From NCBI RefSeq assembly GCF_000020125.1, contig NC_010681.1:2542001-2606000 (forward strand): a DNA stretch of 64,000 nt. Direction: 5' to 3'. The stretch comes from Paraburkholderia phytofirmans PsJN. Lineage in GTDB: Bacteria; Pseudomonadota; Gammaproteobacteria; Burkholderiales; Burkholderiaceae. Position numbers and translations under genes: made by a program. This document shows positions 1 to 8,789 of this stretch, piece after piece. The number at the start of each line of letters is the position of its first letter. The first letter of the stretch is position 1. Under the pieces are notes generated by a model. It searched no databases. It was not told the origin of the DNA and was given only the letters and a program-made list of their open reading frames with translations.

Positions 1-168
1 TTAACGCGACGCAAAAAACGTTCGCGATTCGCAATGCTTTTGTTCTTGCCTGCTAACCTGCGGTCGATAATTTGATGAAGCACGCCCGGTCTCCCGCTGT
101 AATATCGCGTTTGCGAGACGTAGCTGCCCAAGGCAACGCTATGTCCATGCAGCTTGCGCCTCGCAGGG

Positions 169-200
169 TGCCCGCGCGGTCGGACCGCGCGGGCGGCACG
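169..200. terminator. Strong GC-rich hairpin downstream of prkA
   Basis: A near-perfect inverted repeat (GTGCCCGCGCGGTC against GACCGCGCGGGCGGCAC) lies about 10 bases beyond the prkA stop. It has no U-tract on the minus strand, so it may be a processing or stability hairpin rather than a true intrinsic terminator. The rest of bases 1-168 holds no recognisable gene; a further gene of this transcript would lie outside the window. Confidence 0.4.
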
Positions 201-209
201 CAATACGCA

Positions 210-2132
210 TCATGACGACTTGCGCACGCGCAGATACCAGTCACACAGCAAGCGCACCTGCTTCGGCGTATAGCCCTTCGTCACCATGCGATTGACGAAG
301 TCTTCGTGCTTGCGTTGTTCCTCCGCCGAGCCCTTGGCGTTGAACGAAATCACCGGCAGCAGTTCCTCCGTGTTCGAGAACATCTTCTTTTCGATCACGA
401 CGCGCAGCTTCTCGTAGCTGACCCATGCCGGATTCTTCCCGCCATTGGCAGCACGCGCACGCAGCACGAAGTTCACGATCTCGTTGCGGAAGTCCTTCGG
501 GTTGCTGATACCCGCCGGTTTCTCGATCTTCTCCAGTTCGGCGTTCAGCGCCGCGCGGTCGAAACTCTCGCCTGTGTCGTGGTCGCGGAACTCCTGATCC
601 TGAATCCAGAAGTCAGCGTACGTCACATAACGATCGAAGATGTTCTGACCGTACTCGGAATACGACTCCAGATACGCGGTCTGAATCTCCTTGCCGATGA
701 ATTCCGCGTAGCGCGAGGCGAGCACGTCTTTAATGAACGACAGATACTTCTGCTCGGTTTCCGGTGGGAACTGCTCGCGTTCGATCTGCTGTTCGAGCAC
801 GTACATCAGATGCACCGGATTGGCCGCGACTTCGGTCGAGTCGAAGTTGAACACGCGTGAGAGGATCTTGAACGCGAAACGGGTCGACACGCCGGTCATC
901 CCTTCATCCACGCCCGCGAAATCACGGTACTCCTGATACGACTTGGCCTTCGGATCGGTGTCCTTCAGATTCTCGCCGTCGTACACCTGCATCTTCGAAA
1001 ACAGGCTCGAATTCTCCGGCTCCTGCAACCGAGTCAGCACGGACATCTGCGCCATCATCTTCAAGGTGCCCGGCGCGCACACCGCATTGGCCAGCGACGA
1101 GTTACGCAGCAGCTTCTCGTAAATCTTGATCTCTTCACCGTAGCGCAGGCAGTACGGCACCTTCACCACGAAGATCCGGTCGAGCAGTGCTTCGTTGTTG
1201 CGGTTGTTACGGAACGCCTTCCATTCGGACTCGTTCGAGTGAGCCAGAATCACGCCGTCGAACGGGATCGCACCGAAGCCTTCCGTGCCCTTGAAGTTGC
1301 CTTCCTGGGTGGCGGTAAGCAGTGGGTGCAGCACCTTGATCGGCGCCTTGAACATTTCGACGAACTCGAGCAGGCCCTGATTGGCGAGACACAAGCCACC
1401 GGAGTAGCTGTATGCGTCCGCGTCGTCTTGTGCGTACTGTTCGAGCTTGCGGATGTCGACCTTACCGACCAGCGACGAAATGTCCTGATTGTTTTCGTCG
1501 CCCGGCTCGGTCTTGGCGATACCGATCTGGCGAAGGATCGACGGGTAGCGGCGCACCACGCGGAACTTGCGGATGTCGCCATTGAATTCGTGCAGGCGCT
1601 TGACCGCCCACGGGCTAAGAATGCTTTTCAGGTAGCGGCGTGGAATGCCATATTGTTCTTCGAGAATCGGGCCATCTTCCTCGTAGTCGAACAGACCGAG
1701 AGGCGACTCGTTCACGGGCGAGCCCTTGATCGAATAGAACGGCACGCGTTCCATGAGCTGCTTGAGACGTTCCGCGATTGATGATTTACCGCCGCCGACC
1801 GGGCCCAACAGATACAGGATCTGCTTCTTTTCTTCGAGCCCCTGGGCCGAGTGGCGGAAGTAGGCGACCACCTGCTCGATCACCTCCTCCATTCCGTAGA
1901 ACTCACGGAATGCGGGGTATACCTTGATGACCTTGTTCGCGAAGATGCGCGACATGCGCGGATCGTTACGAGTGTCGATCTGTTCCGGCTCCCCGATCGC
2001 CGTCAACATGCGTTCGCCAGCCGTGGCGTACGCGGCGGGATTGTCTTTGCAGAGCGCGAGATACTCCTCGAGCGAGAGCTCATCTTCTCGCGTTTTCTCG
2101 AAGCGGGTCGCGAAACTGCTGTAGATATCCAT
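210..2132 (-). CDS. prkA: PrkA family serine protein kinase
   Basis: The 640-residue protein matches the PrkA (YeaG) family in length and throughout its sequence. An AAA-like N-terminal module carries a P-loop at residues 110-117 (GPVGGGKS), followed by the C-terminal PrkA kinase-like domain. The family acts in the cytoplasm in stationary-phase and nutrient-stress adaptation and, in enterobacteria, sits in an operon with yeaH and spoVR-like genes. Those partners would lie beyond the left edge. A very strong ribosome binding site (GAGGAGGT) sits 4 bases before the ATG, which fixes the start. Upstream lies an unusually long gene-free region. The kinase substrate cannot be told from sequence. 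Confidence 0.95.
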   Translation of the reverse strand: MDIYSSFATRFEKTREDELSLEEYLALCKDNPAAYATAGERMLTAIGEPEQIDTRNDPRMSRIFANKVIKVYPAFREFYGMEEVIEQVVAYFRHSAQGLEEKKQILYLLGPVGGGKSSIAERLKQLMERVPFYSIKGSPVNESPLGLFDYEEDGPILEEQYGIPRRYLKSILSPWAVKRLHEFNGDIRKFRVVRRYPSILRQIGIAKTEPGDENNQDISSLVGKVDIRKLEQYAQDDADAYSYSGGLCLANQGLLEFVEMFKAPIKVLHPLLTATQEGNFKGTEGFGAIPFDGVILAHSNESEWKAFRNNRNNEALLDRIFVVKVPYCLRYGEEIKIYEKLLRNSSLANAVCAPGTLKMMAQMSVLTRLQEPENSSLFSKMQVYDGENLKDTDPKAKSYQEYRDFAGVDEGMTGVSTRFAFKILSRVFNFDSTEVAANPVHLMYVLEQQIEREQFPPETEQKYLSFIKDVLASRYAEFIGKEIQTAYLESYSEYGQNIFDRYVTYADFWIQDQEFRDHDTGESFDRAALNAELEKIEKPAGISNPKDFRNEIVNFVLRARAANGGKNPAWVSYEKLRVVIEKKMFSNTEELLPVISFNAKGSAEEQRKHEDFVNRMVTKGYTPKQVRLLCDWYLRVRKSS

Positions 2133-2994
2133 GCTACCTCCTCGCCGAAGTCTAGACCGATGTCGTGCGCGGCGCGCTATTCGGAAACGACATCGCTCGA
2201 ATTCATCCTAAACCCTTTTAAATTTTTTTTCACGAACTACGTTGCGAAAATCGCGCCGTATTCGCCCCCCAACAATTCCTCACTTGGAAACAAAGTTTCG
2301 ACCACCTACAATCTTGCGCTCATACCGTAGCGATTGTGGTCACACCTCGCTGCCCTTCTACTGCCCCGCAGCCTCGTCAGCACTCTTCTGCAATGCTGCT
2401 CGATGCTCATCGAAGTGTCCCGCATTACTTCGCGATACTCCTCAATACTCTCTTGCACCAGCCATTACGTTCATCGAACGATCCCACTGCAATACCGGAC
2501 GGCATGTCTGCACACGCACACTTTGTTGCTAAAAGCGCGGACGTCTACACGCTTTCTGTGTCCGGGTGCTTTCTCCTCAACGCACGACACGAGCGTTCGG
2601 TCTACAGCGACACAGGCCTGTTACATGTTCATGAACGCGTCATGTGTGTCCCTCACGCCGTCTCACGCTTAAGCAAAGTCCGTGCAGCTCCATGCGGTTC
2701 GTCAACTCATGAACGGTTTTGTTCCGCGTCATTTACATGCGGGTCATGGATCGCCGTGCGGGACGTGTGCGCATTAACCGCGCCGTGAGCATGGTTAGCC
2801 GCGTGTATAACGGGATGACGACCTCACCATGTGTCGCTTCAATAGGTGTATACGGTGAAGCCGCAGTCACAGATGCACGGAATGTAAAACGGCCACCCGC
2901 AGGCAGCCGTCTTGATGAAGCTTCGTAATGTGTTGTTACAAGCGGTGTTGTTACAAGCCGGTCGTTACAAGCGTGTTGTTACACGCGCGCCTTT
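2133..2994. other. Long gene-free region upstream of prkA
   Basis: This 860-base stretch separates prkA from the next minus-strand gene. It is clearly lower in GC than its surroundings, with an A/T-rich block at about 2205-2245. Open frames inside it are short, mutually overlapping and without family resemblance or good ribosome binding sites, so I call no gene. It presumably holds the prkA promoter and leader. Its right end carries the tandem repeats listed separately. Confidence 0.6.
2930..2987. repeat. Four imperfect tandem copies of a 15-bp unit
   Basis: Copies at 2930-2944, 2945-2960, 2961-2972 and 2973-2987 share the core GTTGTTACAAGCG. They end 8 bases from the stop codon of the adjacent hydratase gene, so they lie in its 3' flank. 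The third copy lacks three internal bases and the fourth has ACACG in place of ACAAG. No hairpin is obvious. Confidence 0.8.
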
Positions 2995-3756
2995 TCAGGT
3001 CAGTTCAATCTCCACTTCCCCAAGGCCGTCGATGTGCCCGCGCACGACGCCCGCCTGGTCCAGCCTGTGCGCGCCGACATACGAACCGGTGGTAATAGTC
3101 CATTCGGGTTCGATCGTAATGCCCATGGCGGCGCAATGGTTGACGAACCACACCAGCAGTTCGCGCGGGTCGCCGGCCGGATTACCGGTGGCTTCCGGCA
3201 GTAGCGAAGCGCCGTCGAAGCTCAGTTCCAGTTCCGGCGACACGAAGTCGAAGCCGCGCGCGAGCCCGGCATAAGCGACCGGCTGCCCTGTGATCAATGC
3301 ACCGTTGTTCTGGGCGTCGGCGAGTTGCGCGAGCGGCGCGACGTTCGGCCACTCGGCGAAGCGGCTATCGACGATCTCGATGGCCGGCAAGACGACGCCG
3401 ACCTTGGAGAGCACCTCGTCGCGCGCATAGGCCCGGCCGCGCGGTTCGATGGCCTCGGCGAAACGGAAGGCGATTTCCAGTTCGACCAGCACCCTGAAGA
3501 AGCCGTCATGCGCGACGCGCGCCGGCGATCGAAACACCAGCGAGGCCGGAATCGGCGCGCCCGCGGCAGCGCCGCCCGGCGCTTTGGCGCCGATCTTCCA
3601 GGCGCCGGTCGAGTCGCCGAGACCTGCGATGACCGCCTGCTGGATCGCGTAAGCGGTTGCCGCATCGGGCGGCAGGCAGTCGGGTGCGGGCGCGTCGATC
3701 GGGCGATGCTGCCGGCGTGCTTCGACGAGGCGGTTCGCGAGGTCGTATGGCGTCAT
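2995..3756 (-). CDS. 2-keto-4-pentenoate hydratase family protein
   Basis: The 253-residue protein resembles the MhpD/HpaH hydratases of the fumarylacetoacetase-like superfamily, which add water to 2-hydroxypentadienoate-type intermediates of aromatic meta-cleavage pathways. Supporting stretches are the WKIGAK region, the ELEIAFRF metal-ligand region (Glu-x-Glu) and PAIEIVDSRF, all usual for this fold. I chose the ATG at 3756 (MTPYDLANRL) because AAAGGAC precedes it at good spacing; an upstream in-frame start would add a basic low-complexity tail. No other meta-cleavage genes are nearby, so the substrate is uncertain. It could instead act on a related 2-oxo acid. Confidence 0.82.
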   Translation of the reverse strand: MTPYDLANRLVEARRQHRPIDAPAPDCLPPDAATAYAIQQAVIAGLGDSTGAWKIGAKAPGGAAAGAPIPASLVFRSPARVAHDGFFRVLVELEIAFRFAEAIEPRGRAYARDEVLSKVGVVLPAIEIVDSRFAEWPNVAPLAQLADAQNNGALITGQPVAYAGLARGFDFVSPELELSFDGASLLPEATGNPAGDPRELLVWFVNHCAAMGITIEPEWTITTGSYVGAHRLDQAGVVRGHIDGLGEVEIELT

Positions 3757-4032
3757 GTCGGTCCTTTGTGGCTGGCGCATTGAGCGGTTGGTTGTGGCGT
3801 GCTGGTGGGGGGTGACCACACGTCGGGCCATGCGTTGGGCTAGGCATTGCAGCGCTCAAAGGCGGCGCAGGCACACGCGCGGGCCAAGGGGCCAACGGCG
3901 CTTGCCGCACACCATGCCGGGCAGCGTTCACCAGGCACAGTTGCTTCGGTGCGTCCGTCAATGTACCGGATCATGGCGCTCGCCAGGGCGCCGACTGACG
4001 GCGCAAACGTTACTTAATGCGCACGCCATAAA
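3757..4032. other. Gene-free spacer
   Basis: GC-rich spacer between the hydratase start and the chemoreceptor terminator. It must hold the hydratase promoter. I see no convincing gene; frames here are short and lack ribosome binding sites. Confidence 0.5.
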
Positions 4033-4068
4033 AAAAGACCGCGAATGTCTGTGCAATCGCGGTCTTTT
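4033..4068. terminator. Bidirectional intrinsic terminator after the chemoreceptor gene
   Basis: A perfect 12-bp stem (AAAAGACCGCGA with TCGCGGTCTTTT) closes a 12-base loop. It is flanked by A-rich sequence on the left, giving a U-tract for minus-strand transcripts. It lies about 90 bases beyond the stop of the minus-strand chemoreceptor gene and should end that transcript. Confidence 0.85.
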
Positions 4069-4157
4069 GAAGCGAGGCAGCGTGCTCTTTCACAGCGCCT
4101 ACCCATCTAATGGGATTGGCTGCGGCGCCGGGAATGAATGTTGCGCGTGCCTTGCGC

Positions 4158-5924
4158 TCAGAACGTTTCCCAATCCTGATCGCCGCCCGCGCTGGCGGTC
4201 GCTTTAGCAGGCGCGCGTGTCGTCGCGGCGGCGGGCTGTGCCGCCGCCGGCGCGTTCGTCGCGACCGCGGCGTGCGGCGCGGGCTGCGCGGCGCGAGTGT
4301 GCGAGACCTTGCGCGCGACCACCGAACGCAGCGGCGTCGATGCGCGCTTCGGCGGCGTACTGACGGGCGCCTTGTAACCGCTTTCTTCGAGGTGGAACAC
4401 GGCCACCGCGGTACGCAGTTTGCCGGCCTGATCTTCGAGCGACGACGCCGCGGCCGCCGCTTCTTCGACCAGTGCCGCGTTCTGCTGCGTGACTTCGTCC
4501 ATTTGCGTGACGGCGCGCGCCACCTGATCGATCCCGCTGCTCTGCTCCTCCGAAGCCGCGGCGATTTCGCCCATGATGTCGGTCACGCGCTGCACTGCGC
4601 CGATGATCTCGGTCATGGTGCGGCCGGCTTCGTCGACCAGCGCCGAGCCCGACTGCACGCGCTCCACCGAGGTGTCGATCAGTTCCTTGATTTCCTTCGC
4701 CGCCGCCGACGAACGCTGCGCGAGACTGCGCACTTCACCGGCCACGACCGCGAAACCGCGCCCTTCCTCACCGGCCCGCGCCGCTTCCACGGCCGCATTC
4801 AGGGCGAGGATGTTGGTCTGGAACGCAATCCCTTCGATGATCGAAATAATGTCGGCGATCTTGGCCGAGCTTTGATTGATGTCGCCCATCGTGCCGACCA
4901 CCTGGCCGACCACCGCGCTGCCCTTGTTGGCGATCTCCGACGCATTGGCCGCCAGCGAACTCGCCTGGCGGGCGTTGTCGGCGTTCTGCTTGACCGTGCC
5001 GGTCAGCTCTTCCATGCTCGACGCGGTTTCCTGCAGCGCCGACGCCTGCTCTTCGGTACGCGAGGACAGGTCGATATTGCCGGCCGCGATCTGACGCGTG
5101 GCCGTCGCAATCGATTCGCTGCCGCTACGCACGGTACGCACCGTTTCGGTGAGACTGCGCTGCATTTTGGCGATGCCGTCGAGCAACTGCCCCATTTCGT
5201 CGCGCGAAGTCACGACGACCGGGCGGCGCAGATCGCCCGCCGCAATCGCGTCGAAATGGCCGAGGGCGGCATCGAGCGGCCGGGCGATCGCGCGGCTTAA
5301 GGTCAGGTACGAGATCACCGCCGCCAGCACGCCGATCAGCAAGGCGCTCATGCTGACCATGCGAAACACGCCGAAGCTGCTTTGCGCGGAGTCGTAGCCC
5401 TCTCTCGCCGACGTGAACTGGTATTTGCGCAACACGTCGTCGGAATTGGCGAGGTCGTTGTAGGCGACTTGCAAACGCTTGGCGCCGTCGACCAGTTTGG
5501 GCGAGTCGCTCGCGGCGACGATCGTCGCGAAGGCGTCCATCTGCTGATGCAGCGCCTCACGTTTGGAAACGACGTCCTGCGCAAGGCGGTCTTCGTCCGG
5601 CTCGCGCGACATGTCCATGTACTTCTTCCACCACATGTCGGACGTGGCGCGCATGCCGCGCGCGCGCTCGAGCGTCGCCGCCACTTCCGGCGTGCCGATC
5701 ATGAACGCCGCGCGATCGAGCGCGAGGCGCTCGCGCGCGGCGAAAAGCTCGGCGTTGCCGATATCGACCGCACTCGGCATGGCGTTGGTGAACGTGTCCT
5801 TATAGGCGTCGTTCGAACGGCTCATGCCGAACAGACCGAATACGCCGATGGCGACGAGCAGCGCGGCGAGAAAAGCCATCGTGAGGCCAATCCGCGCCTT
5901 GATCGTAATGCCCTTGTTCAACAT
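4158..5924 (-). CDS. Methyl-accepting chemotaxis protein (transmembrane)
   Basis: A classical 588-residue chemoreceptor. Transmembrane helix 1 is at about residues 12-34, then a periplasmic four-helix-bundle (Tar/Tsr-type) ligand domain to about 189. Helix 2 is at about 190-210, followed by HAMP and a long cytoplasmic signalling domain with the conserved hairpin tip (GIAFQTNILALNAAVEAARAG). The C-terminus ends DWETF after an Ala/Pro-rich linker. This matches the CheR/CheB-tethering pentapeptide, so the receptor probably recruits its own methyltransferase. The start at 5924 is set by AGGAAC upstream. The neighbouring operon is for ribose, but nothing in the ligand domain identifies the attractant. 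Confidence 0.93.
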   Translation of the reverse strand: MLNKGITIKARIGLTMAFLAALLVAIGVFGLFGMSRSNDAYKDTFTNAMPSAVDIGNAELFAARERLALDRAAFMIGTPEVAATLERARGMRATSDMWWKKYMDMSREPDEDRLAQDVVSKREALHQQMDAFATIVAASDSPKLVDGAKRLQVAYNDLANSDDVLRKYQFTSAREGYDSAQSSFGVFRMVSMSALLIGVLAAVISYLTLSRAIARPLDAALGHFDAIAAGDLRRPVVVTSRDEMGQLLDGIAKMQRSLTETVRTVRSGSESIATATRQIAAGNIDLSSRTEEQASALQETASSMEELTGTVKQNADNARQASSLAANASEIANKGSAVVGQVVGTMGDINQSSAKIADIISIIEGIAFQTNILALNAAVEAARAGEEGRGFAVVAGEVRSLAQRSSAAAKEIKELIDTSVERVQSGSALVDEAGRTMTEIIGAVQRVTDIMGEIAAASEEQSSGIDQVARAVTQMDEVTQQNAALVEEAAAAASSLEDQAGKLRTAVAVFHLEESGYKAPVSTPPKRASTPLRSVVARKVSHTRAAQPAPHAAVATNAPAAAQPAAATTRAPAKATASAGGDQDWETF

Positions 5925-6525
5925 GCTTGTTCCTGTGCTTTGACAAAATGAGAGGCTGCGTCCGCAGCGCGGTTTGGCGTGTGGCGTCTGCGTCATGGCG
6001 CGTTTTTGACGGCGCGCTCTAATAGTTTTGTTTACGGCAGAGCGACTGCGTACTTGAAGGATTTATATGGTATGAGGAAAGACGCGGTAAGCAACGGAAT
6101 AAATTACAAATTGCTGACGAAGTGGGATGCGCAGGCCGTTGATGCGGAGCGGGGAGCGGCTATGGCCAAGGGTCGGCCGAGAGAGACGCCATGCCGATGC
6201 GGCGGTTGGCGGTGTGCTGACGGCATTTAGTCGCAGGTCTGGATTCCGCGGGACGATAGGGAGCGCCGCAAGGCTGAATCCGGCCGGCTTATCGCTTTCA
6301 TGGCTCAGCAAGAGCAAGCGCCGAAATACGGTTCAGCGCCGGGATTACGCGCGCCATTCCAGCGCTGTATTGAACAGCGCTTCGGGGTCGCCGACGTGTT
6401 CAGCGGCCCGCGCTGCGGGTGAAAATCGAAGGCGACGCGTTGCGCCCAAAGAATGGCCTTGCGCGAGCAACCGCTCCGCTAGCCACAAATGCGCGTTTCA
6501 AATCCGCGCATCACATCGCATCCAG
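5925..6525. other. Gene-free region between chemoreceptor and rbsR
   Basis: About 600 bases with no supportable gene. The left part must hold the chemoreceptor promoter. The right part contains a perfect 8-bp stem hairpin (AGCGCTGT, loop ATTGA, ACAGCGCT) at 6361-6381 downstream of rbsR. No ribokinase gene, the usual next member of ribose clusters, is present here. Confidence 0.6.
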
Positions 6526-7566
6526 TCAGGCGGCCAGATCGCGCTTGGCCGCGCCGGCCCAGGTGGCGGTGGATTCGCGCACGATCAGCCGCGGCGACAC
6601 CACGCGCCGGCGGCCCGGCGCGCGTGGCGTGCCCGACGAGGTCCCGGCAATCCGCTCGATCAGCGTCTGCGCGGCCATATCGCCGAGCGCGCGCACGGAT
6701 TGCCCGACCGTCGAGAGCGCCGGATAGGTGAAACGCCCCAGTTCGATATCGTCGAAACCGATGATCGAGCAGTCGCGCGGCACGCTGATATTACGTTCCG
6801 CGGCGGCCCGCAGCGCGCCGATGCCCATCATGTCGTTGCCAGCAAAAATCGCCGTTGGCCTGATCGTGTCGAACAGTTGCGCGGCCGCGCGGTGGCCGCC
6901 GGTGCCCGAAAAATCGCTTTCCACGATCGCGTCGGGCGGAATCTCGATGCCGCGCTCCGTCATCGCGCGGATAAAGCCGTGCACGCGCATCGCGCTGACC
7001 GCCGTCTGAATCGGCCCGGTGATGCAGCCGATCCTTACATGCCCCAGTTCGAGCAGATGCCGGGTCGCCAGATAGCCGCCCTTCTCGTGGTCGATCTGCA
7101 CCAGATCCGCGTTCAGCCCTTCGATGTTGCGATCGAGAATGACCAGCGGCTCGTGCGAGTCGGCGAGCGTCTGCGCGAGCACGGCGTCGTCGCCGGCGGA
7201 CGCGACGATCAGACCGTCGATGCGCTTTTCCTGCAGCACGCGCAGGTAGTTACGCTGCTTGGCCGGATCGTCGTCGGAATTGCAGAAGAAGACGCAGTAG
7301 CCGTTGCGCGAACAACCGTCCTCGATGCCGCGCGCCAGTTCCGCGAAGTACGGGTTCGTGGCGTTCGGCACGACCAGCCCGATGGTCGCCGTGGCCCGCG
7401 CCTTCAGCGAGCGGGCCACCGCCGACGGAACATAGTGGAGCTGACGGATCGCGTGCTCGACCTTCGCGCGCACGTCCGCCGACACCGGCCGCGAGTTGTT
7501 CACCACGTGCGATACCGTCGTGAACGACACGCCTGCCGCAGCCGCTACATCCTTGATCGTCGCCAT
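6526..7566 (-). CDS. rbsR: LacI-family ribose operon repressor
   Basis: The 346-residue protein has a LacI-type helix-turn-helix at residues 1-22 (TIKDVAAAAGVSFTTVSHVVNN), the hinge helix region (AVARSLK) and a periplasmic-binding-protein-like effector domain. It lies downstream of rbsC on the same strand with a 167-base gap, so it is probably co-transcribed with or weakly separate from the transporter. A perfect LacI-type palindrome sits at the rbsB promoter. Together this argues for RbsR, which releases DNA on binding ribose. The start is supported by GGAGAG upstream of the ATG. Sugar specificity rests on context. Confidence 0.88.
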   Translation of the reverse strand: MATIKDVAAAAGVSFTTVSHVVNNSRPVSADVRAKVEHAIRQLHYVPSAVARSLKARATATIGLVVPNATNPYFAELARGIEDGCSRNGYCVFFCNSDDDPAKQRNYLRVLQEKRIDGLIVASAGDDAVLAQTLADSHEPLVILDRNIEGLNADLVQIDHEKGGYLATRHLLELGHVRIGCITGPIQTAVSAMRVHGFIRAMTERGIEIPPDAIVESDFSGTGGHRAAAQLFDTIRPTAIFAGNDMMGIGALRAAAERNISVPRDCSIIGFDDIELGRFTYPALSTVGQSVRALGDMAAQTLIERIAGTSSGTPRAPGRRRVVSPRLIVRESTATWAGAAKRDLAA

Positions 7567-7733
7567 AACCTGTTGCTCTCCCGCCTGTTTTACCCGCCGG
7601 CCGCGCCACCTGGCGACCCACCGGACGTCTCATCGAAGACCGACCCAATCCATGAATTCTTACGCTTTACCGCTCACGACGCGCTGACCGCCCCGCTTGC
7701 GTTACTTTGCCGGCTGACGGTGACCGTCACCGG

Positions 7734-8789
7734 TCAGGCCCGCTTGCGGCGGCTGCGATACGTATCCAGCACCACCGCCACCACGATCACCGCGCCGGTG
7801 ATCATCCGCTTGGTCGGCTCGTTCGCGCCGATCTGCGCGAGGCCGGCCGCCAGCACGGAAATAATCAACACGCCGAAAAAAGTGCTGATCACCGAGCCGC
7901 GCCCGCCCATCAGGCTCGTGCCGCCGATCACCACGGCCGCGATCACCTGCAGTTCCACGCCTTGGCCCGCATTCGGATCGGCCGCTTCCAGACGCGAAAT
8001 CTGGAACAGCGCGGCCAGCCCCGAGAGCGCGCCCATCAGCGCGAACACGATCACCTTGTACGGCCGCGGGTTGACGCCCGCGAGCCGCACCGCTTCCTCG
8101 TTGGTGCCGATGCCGACCAGATAGCGGCCGAACACCGTGCGCGTGAGCACCAGTTGCGCGATGACCATCACCGCCACCGCGATCAGGAACGCCGGCGAGA
8201 TGCCGAGCGCGATCGGGTTCGACAGGAAGTCGAACGCGTCGCCGATATAGGCGGTGCGCGAATTCGTCATCTGATACGCCATGCCGCGCGCTGCTTCCAG
8301 CACGCCGAGCGAGACGATGAACGACGGAATCCGCCAGCCCACCGTCACCGCGCCGGTGATGGTGCCGGTCAACGCCGCCGCGGCGACGCCGAGCACGGCC
8401 GACGGCAACGGCCCCCAGCCCCACTTCAGCGCCGCCACGCTGACCACCGACGCGCCCAGCGCCAGCACCGATCCCACCGACAGATCGATCCCGGCGATGA
8501 TCAGCACGAAGGTCATCCCCACCGACATCACCACCAGATCCGGAATCTGGTTGGCGATCGTGCTGAACGTGTCGTAGGTCAGAAAGTGCGAACTCAGCAG
8601 CGAGAACAGCACGATCATCCCGAGCAACGCGCCGGCAAGCCCCAGGTAATTCGAAAAGCCCAGCCGCGTGCCGGCCGGTTTGCCGCTCGCGAGCGGCGCC
8701 GACGGATCGGCCGGCGGTGTCACGCTGCCCGTGCCGCCCGCCGTACCCGGCTTGTCGCCCGACGCTTCCCGCAACGGTTGATCGTTCAT
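7734..8789 (-). CDS. rbsC: Ribose ABC transporter permease
   Basis: The 351-residue, strongly hydrophobic inner-membrane protein resembles the RbsC/AraH/XylH branched permease family. The conserved GIDLSVGSV segment comes after the second membrane helix and GGTSLMGGRGS near the cytoplasmic coupling loop. The N-terminal 40 residues are Pro/Gly/Ala-rich and polar, longer than in E. coli RbsC. Its ATG overlaps the rbsA stop by 4 bases (ATGA at 8786-8789), and GGGAG upstream gives a ribosome site. It forms the translocation channel with RbsA and RbsB. Confidence 0.92.
   Translation of the reverse strand: MNDQPLREASGDKPGTAGGTGSVTPPADPSAPLASGKPAGTRLGFSNYLGLAGALLGMIVLFSLLSSHFLTYDTFSTIANQIPDLVVMSVGMTFVLIIAGIDLSVGSVLALGASVVSVAALKWGWGPLPSAVLGVAAAALTGTITGAVTVGWRIPSFIVSLGVLEAARGMAYQMTNSRTAYIGDAFDFLSNPIALGISPAFLIAVAVMVIAQLVLTRTVFGRYLVGIGTNEEAVRLAGVNPRPYKVIVFALMGALSGLAALFQISRLEAADPNAGQGVELQVIAAVVIGGTSLMGGRGSVISTFFGVLIISVLAAGLAQIGANEPTKRMITGAVIVVAVVLDTYRSRRKRA

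Noticed and set aside
1..168. Possible start of a yeaH-type gene downstream of prkA
   Set aside because: No start codon with ribosome site and no YeaH-like sequence are visible; such a gene, if present, begins outside the window.
2286..2330. Possible sigma-54 promoter for prkA on the minus strand (TGGTCGAAACTTTGT)
   Set aside because: The -24 GG is there but the -12 GC is missing, and the flanking consensus bases do not match.
2242..2788. Overlapping short plus-strand frames upstream of prkA
   Set aside because: They overlap each other, lack ribosome sites, have Ser/Thr/His-rich compositions typical of noncoding sequence and show no family resemblance.
4002..4015. CGCAAACGTTAC resembling the RbsR operator
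   Set aside because: Only one half is good and it is not in front of any gene start; it lies downstream of the chemoreceptor gene near its terminator.
6006..6034. FliA-like flagellar promoter (TAAA and GCCGTCAA, minus strand) before the chemoreceptor
   Set aside because: Spacing is 17 instead of 15 bases and the -10 part has two mismatches, so it is too weak to call.
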